Below, in pieces: positions 62,926 to 64,000 of a stretch of 64,000 nucleotides of DNA (position 1 is the first letter of the stretch; each line of letters opens with the position of its first letter). The stretch spans positions 49,334 through 113,333 of the forward strand of contig NZ_BMLH01000007.1 in the NCBI RefSeq assembly GCF_014645135.1. The letters run 5' to 3'. A program made the translations under genes and the position numbers. The stretch comes from Rheinheimera tangshanensis (GTDB taxonomy: Bacteria; Pseudomonadota; Gammaproteobacteria; Enterobacterales; Alteromonadaceae). The notes beneath the pieces are model-generated. The model saw only the letters and a program-made list of their open reading frames with translations, searched no databases and had not been told where the DNA came from.

Positions 62926-64000
62926 GTGTCGTATACGGGTTGTTTTCACTGCAATGAAGCCATACCGGCTGGGTCGAACTTTAGCCTTGTTATAGAGCAA
63001 CAACAGCGACTATTTTGTTGCCCAGGTTGCTTGGCAGTCGCTGAAACTATCATCGATCAAGGGCTTGGCGATTATTATAAATTTCGTACTGCCCCTGCCA
63101 GCAAAGCTCAATTGGTGCCGGATCAGTTACAACTGGTGAGTTATGACAGCACCGAAGTGTTGTCTGATCTGACTCAGCATAAAGACAATCTGACCCAGAT
63201 TGAATTGTCTATTAGCGGTATCAGCTGTGCCGCCTGCGCCTGGTTGATTGAAAAACAACTGCAAAAAAATCCGGCTATTCATAACGTCAGTGTCAACTCT
63301 AGTACAGCACGCTGTGTGATAAGTTGGGATATACAACGACTCAAACTCAGTGAGCTACTTAATATTATCAATAAGTTAGGATATCAGGCCTCACCATTTA
63401 TGGCCGATCAGGAAGAAGCGGTGCAGCAAGCGGAATTACGACGGTTTTTAAAACGTCTGGCTGTGTCCGGTTTTATGAGTATGCAGGTGATGATGCTGGC
63501 TTTTGGCCTGTATTTTGGTGATTACACCGGCATTGATCCTGAATTTGAAGGCTATTTACGCTGGATCAGTTTGTTCCTGACCACTCCGGTCGTGTTTTAT
63601 AGTGCTAAACCTTTTACTTTAAGTGCATGGCGAGCGGTGAAAGGCCGTGAGCTGAATATGGATGTGCCTGTCACTCTAGCCGTGTTCTATACCTTCCTCG
63701 CTTCTGCCTACGCTACTGTGTTTGACACTGGCGAAGTCTATTTTGAATCCGTCTGTATGTTTGTGTTTTTACTGCAGCTGGGTAAGTTTTTTGAATTCCG
63801 CGCCAGAGCTCAGGCTCGTGCAGCCACAGGGAACTTATTAAAAATCATGCCGGTATCCGCACGGCTGGTGCAAGGTGATGAACTGGTTCCTACCTCAGCA
63901 CGTCGTCTGGAAGCTGGCCAAGTGATACTGGTACAGGCCGGTGAAACTATAGCGGCAGATGGTGTGGTGTTGTCTGGCGAAAGCTCGGTGGACGAATCTA
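62926..64000 (+). CDS. ccoI: Copper-translocating P1B-ATPase CcoI, 3' end cut by window
   Basis: Cu+ exporter that supplies copper to the CuB centre of cbb3 oxidase. The frame opens at GTG 62926, two bases after the fixH stop, and is still open at the window edge (358 residues visible). An N-terminal Cys pair (CFHC at 6-9) and CCPGC (31-35) precede a heavy-metal-associated domain with GISCAACAW at 98-106 (CAAC = 101-104). Membrane helices then begin at about residue 160, and the actuator domain starts (VILVQAGETIAADGVVLSGESSVDES). The CPC and DKTGT motifs lie beyond the end. Confidence 0.95.
   Translation, partial: MSYTGCFHCNEAIPAGSNFSLVIEQQQRLFCCPGCLAVAETIIDQGLGDYYKFRTAPASKAQLVPDQLQLVSYDSTEVLSDLTQHKDNLTQIELSISGISCAACAWLIEKQLQKNPAIHNVSVNSSTARCVISWDIQRLKLSELLNIINKLGYQASPFMADQEEAVQQAELRRFLKRLAVSGFMSMQVMMLAFGLYFGDYTGIDPEFEGYLRWISLFLTTPVVFYSAKPFTLSAWRAVKGRELNMDVPVTLAVFYTFLASAYATVFDTGEVYFESVCMFVFLLQLGKFFEFRARAQARAATGNLLKIMPVSARLVQGDELVPTSARRLEAGQVILVQAGETIAADGVVLSGESSVDES

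Overview
This is chromosomal sequence from a Gram-negative gammaproteobacterium of the Alteromonadales/Chromatiales type, most like Rheinheimera or a Shewanella relative. The genus is inferred from gene content: rmf beside a DUF3466 gene, uup and rlmL; YaeQ, DUF349 and DUF2989 proteins; a UvrY/GacA regulator next to uvrC-pgsA; HexR-type operators; and a cbb3 oxidase cluster. No 16S gene is present. The window opens inside an IS4-family transposase and closes inside ccoI.

Region by region: (1) 1-3154 holds a truncated transposase, trhO, yaeQ and a LysE-type exporter. (2) 3235-5715 is a zinc-type TonB receptor behind two Zur-like operators exactly 50 bp apart. (3) 5716-12361 has a palindromic intergenic element, rmf, an 8-bp tandem repeat, and the minus-strand operon rlmL - glutaredoxin-like - uup - DUF3466. 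(4) 12556-12987 is a run of three identical initiator tRNA genes with a stable-RNA promoter and a terminator. (5) 13068-15220 is an integron gene-cassette array without a visible integrase: five minus-strand cassettes and five attC sites. They encode a lipoprotein, a GIY-YIG nuclease, a possible CdiI-like immunity protein, a two-helix membrane peptide and an unknown protein. An unusual inverted-repeat region flanks it. (6) 15700-22619 holds a methyltransferase, rmuC, a lipoprotein, etfBA and the divergent ETF-ubiquinone oxidoreductase, with two LiuR-like palindromes between the divergent etf units. (7) 22862-25072 encodes a 736-residue tubulin/FtsZ-like GTPase of unknown role. (8) 25162-35044 holds an acid phosphatase, an aldo/keto reductase, rluF and a C4-dicarboxylate module: dctB-dctD, a sigma-54 promoter with upstream activator sites, dctA, a porin and a DASS transporter. 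(9) 35178-39124 has five tRNAs plus pgsA, uvrC and uvrY. (10) 39356-44949 holds ansA, a zinc-ribbon/YeaC/DUF349 operon and an M14 carboxypeptidase. (11) 45232-58838 is a carbon-storage and glycolysis block: two GAPDH genes, gnd, glgX, glgB, malQ and a hexose-6-phosphate mutarotase, with HexR-like operators before gap. (12) 59129-64000 is ccoNOQP-fixH-ccoI, the cbb3 oxidase and its copper-loading genes.

The most unusual items are the integrase-less cassette array and the large tubulin-like protein. Most of the rest is ordinary core gammaproteobacterial metabolism, but several operators could be read directly. Starts were moved from the longest open frame to a better start with a ribosome binding site for trhO, rmf, the cassette lipoprotein, the methyltransferase, the acid phosphatase, pgsA, ansA, the DUF349 gene, the long GAPDH, the DUF2989 gene, glgX and ccoP.
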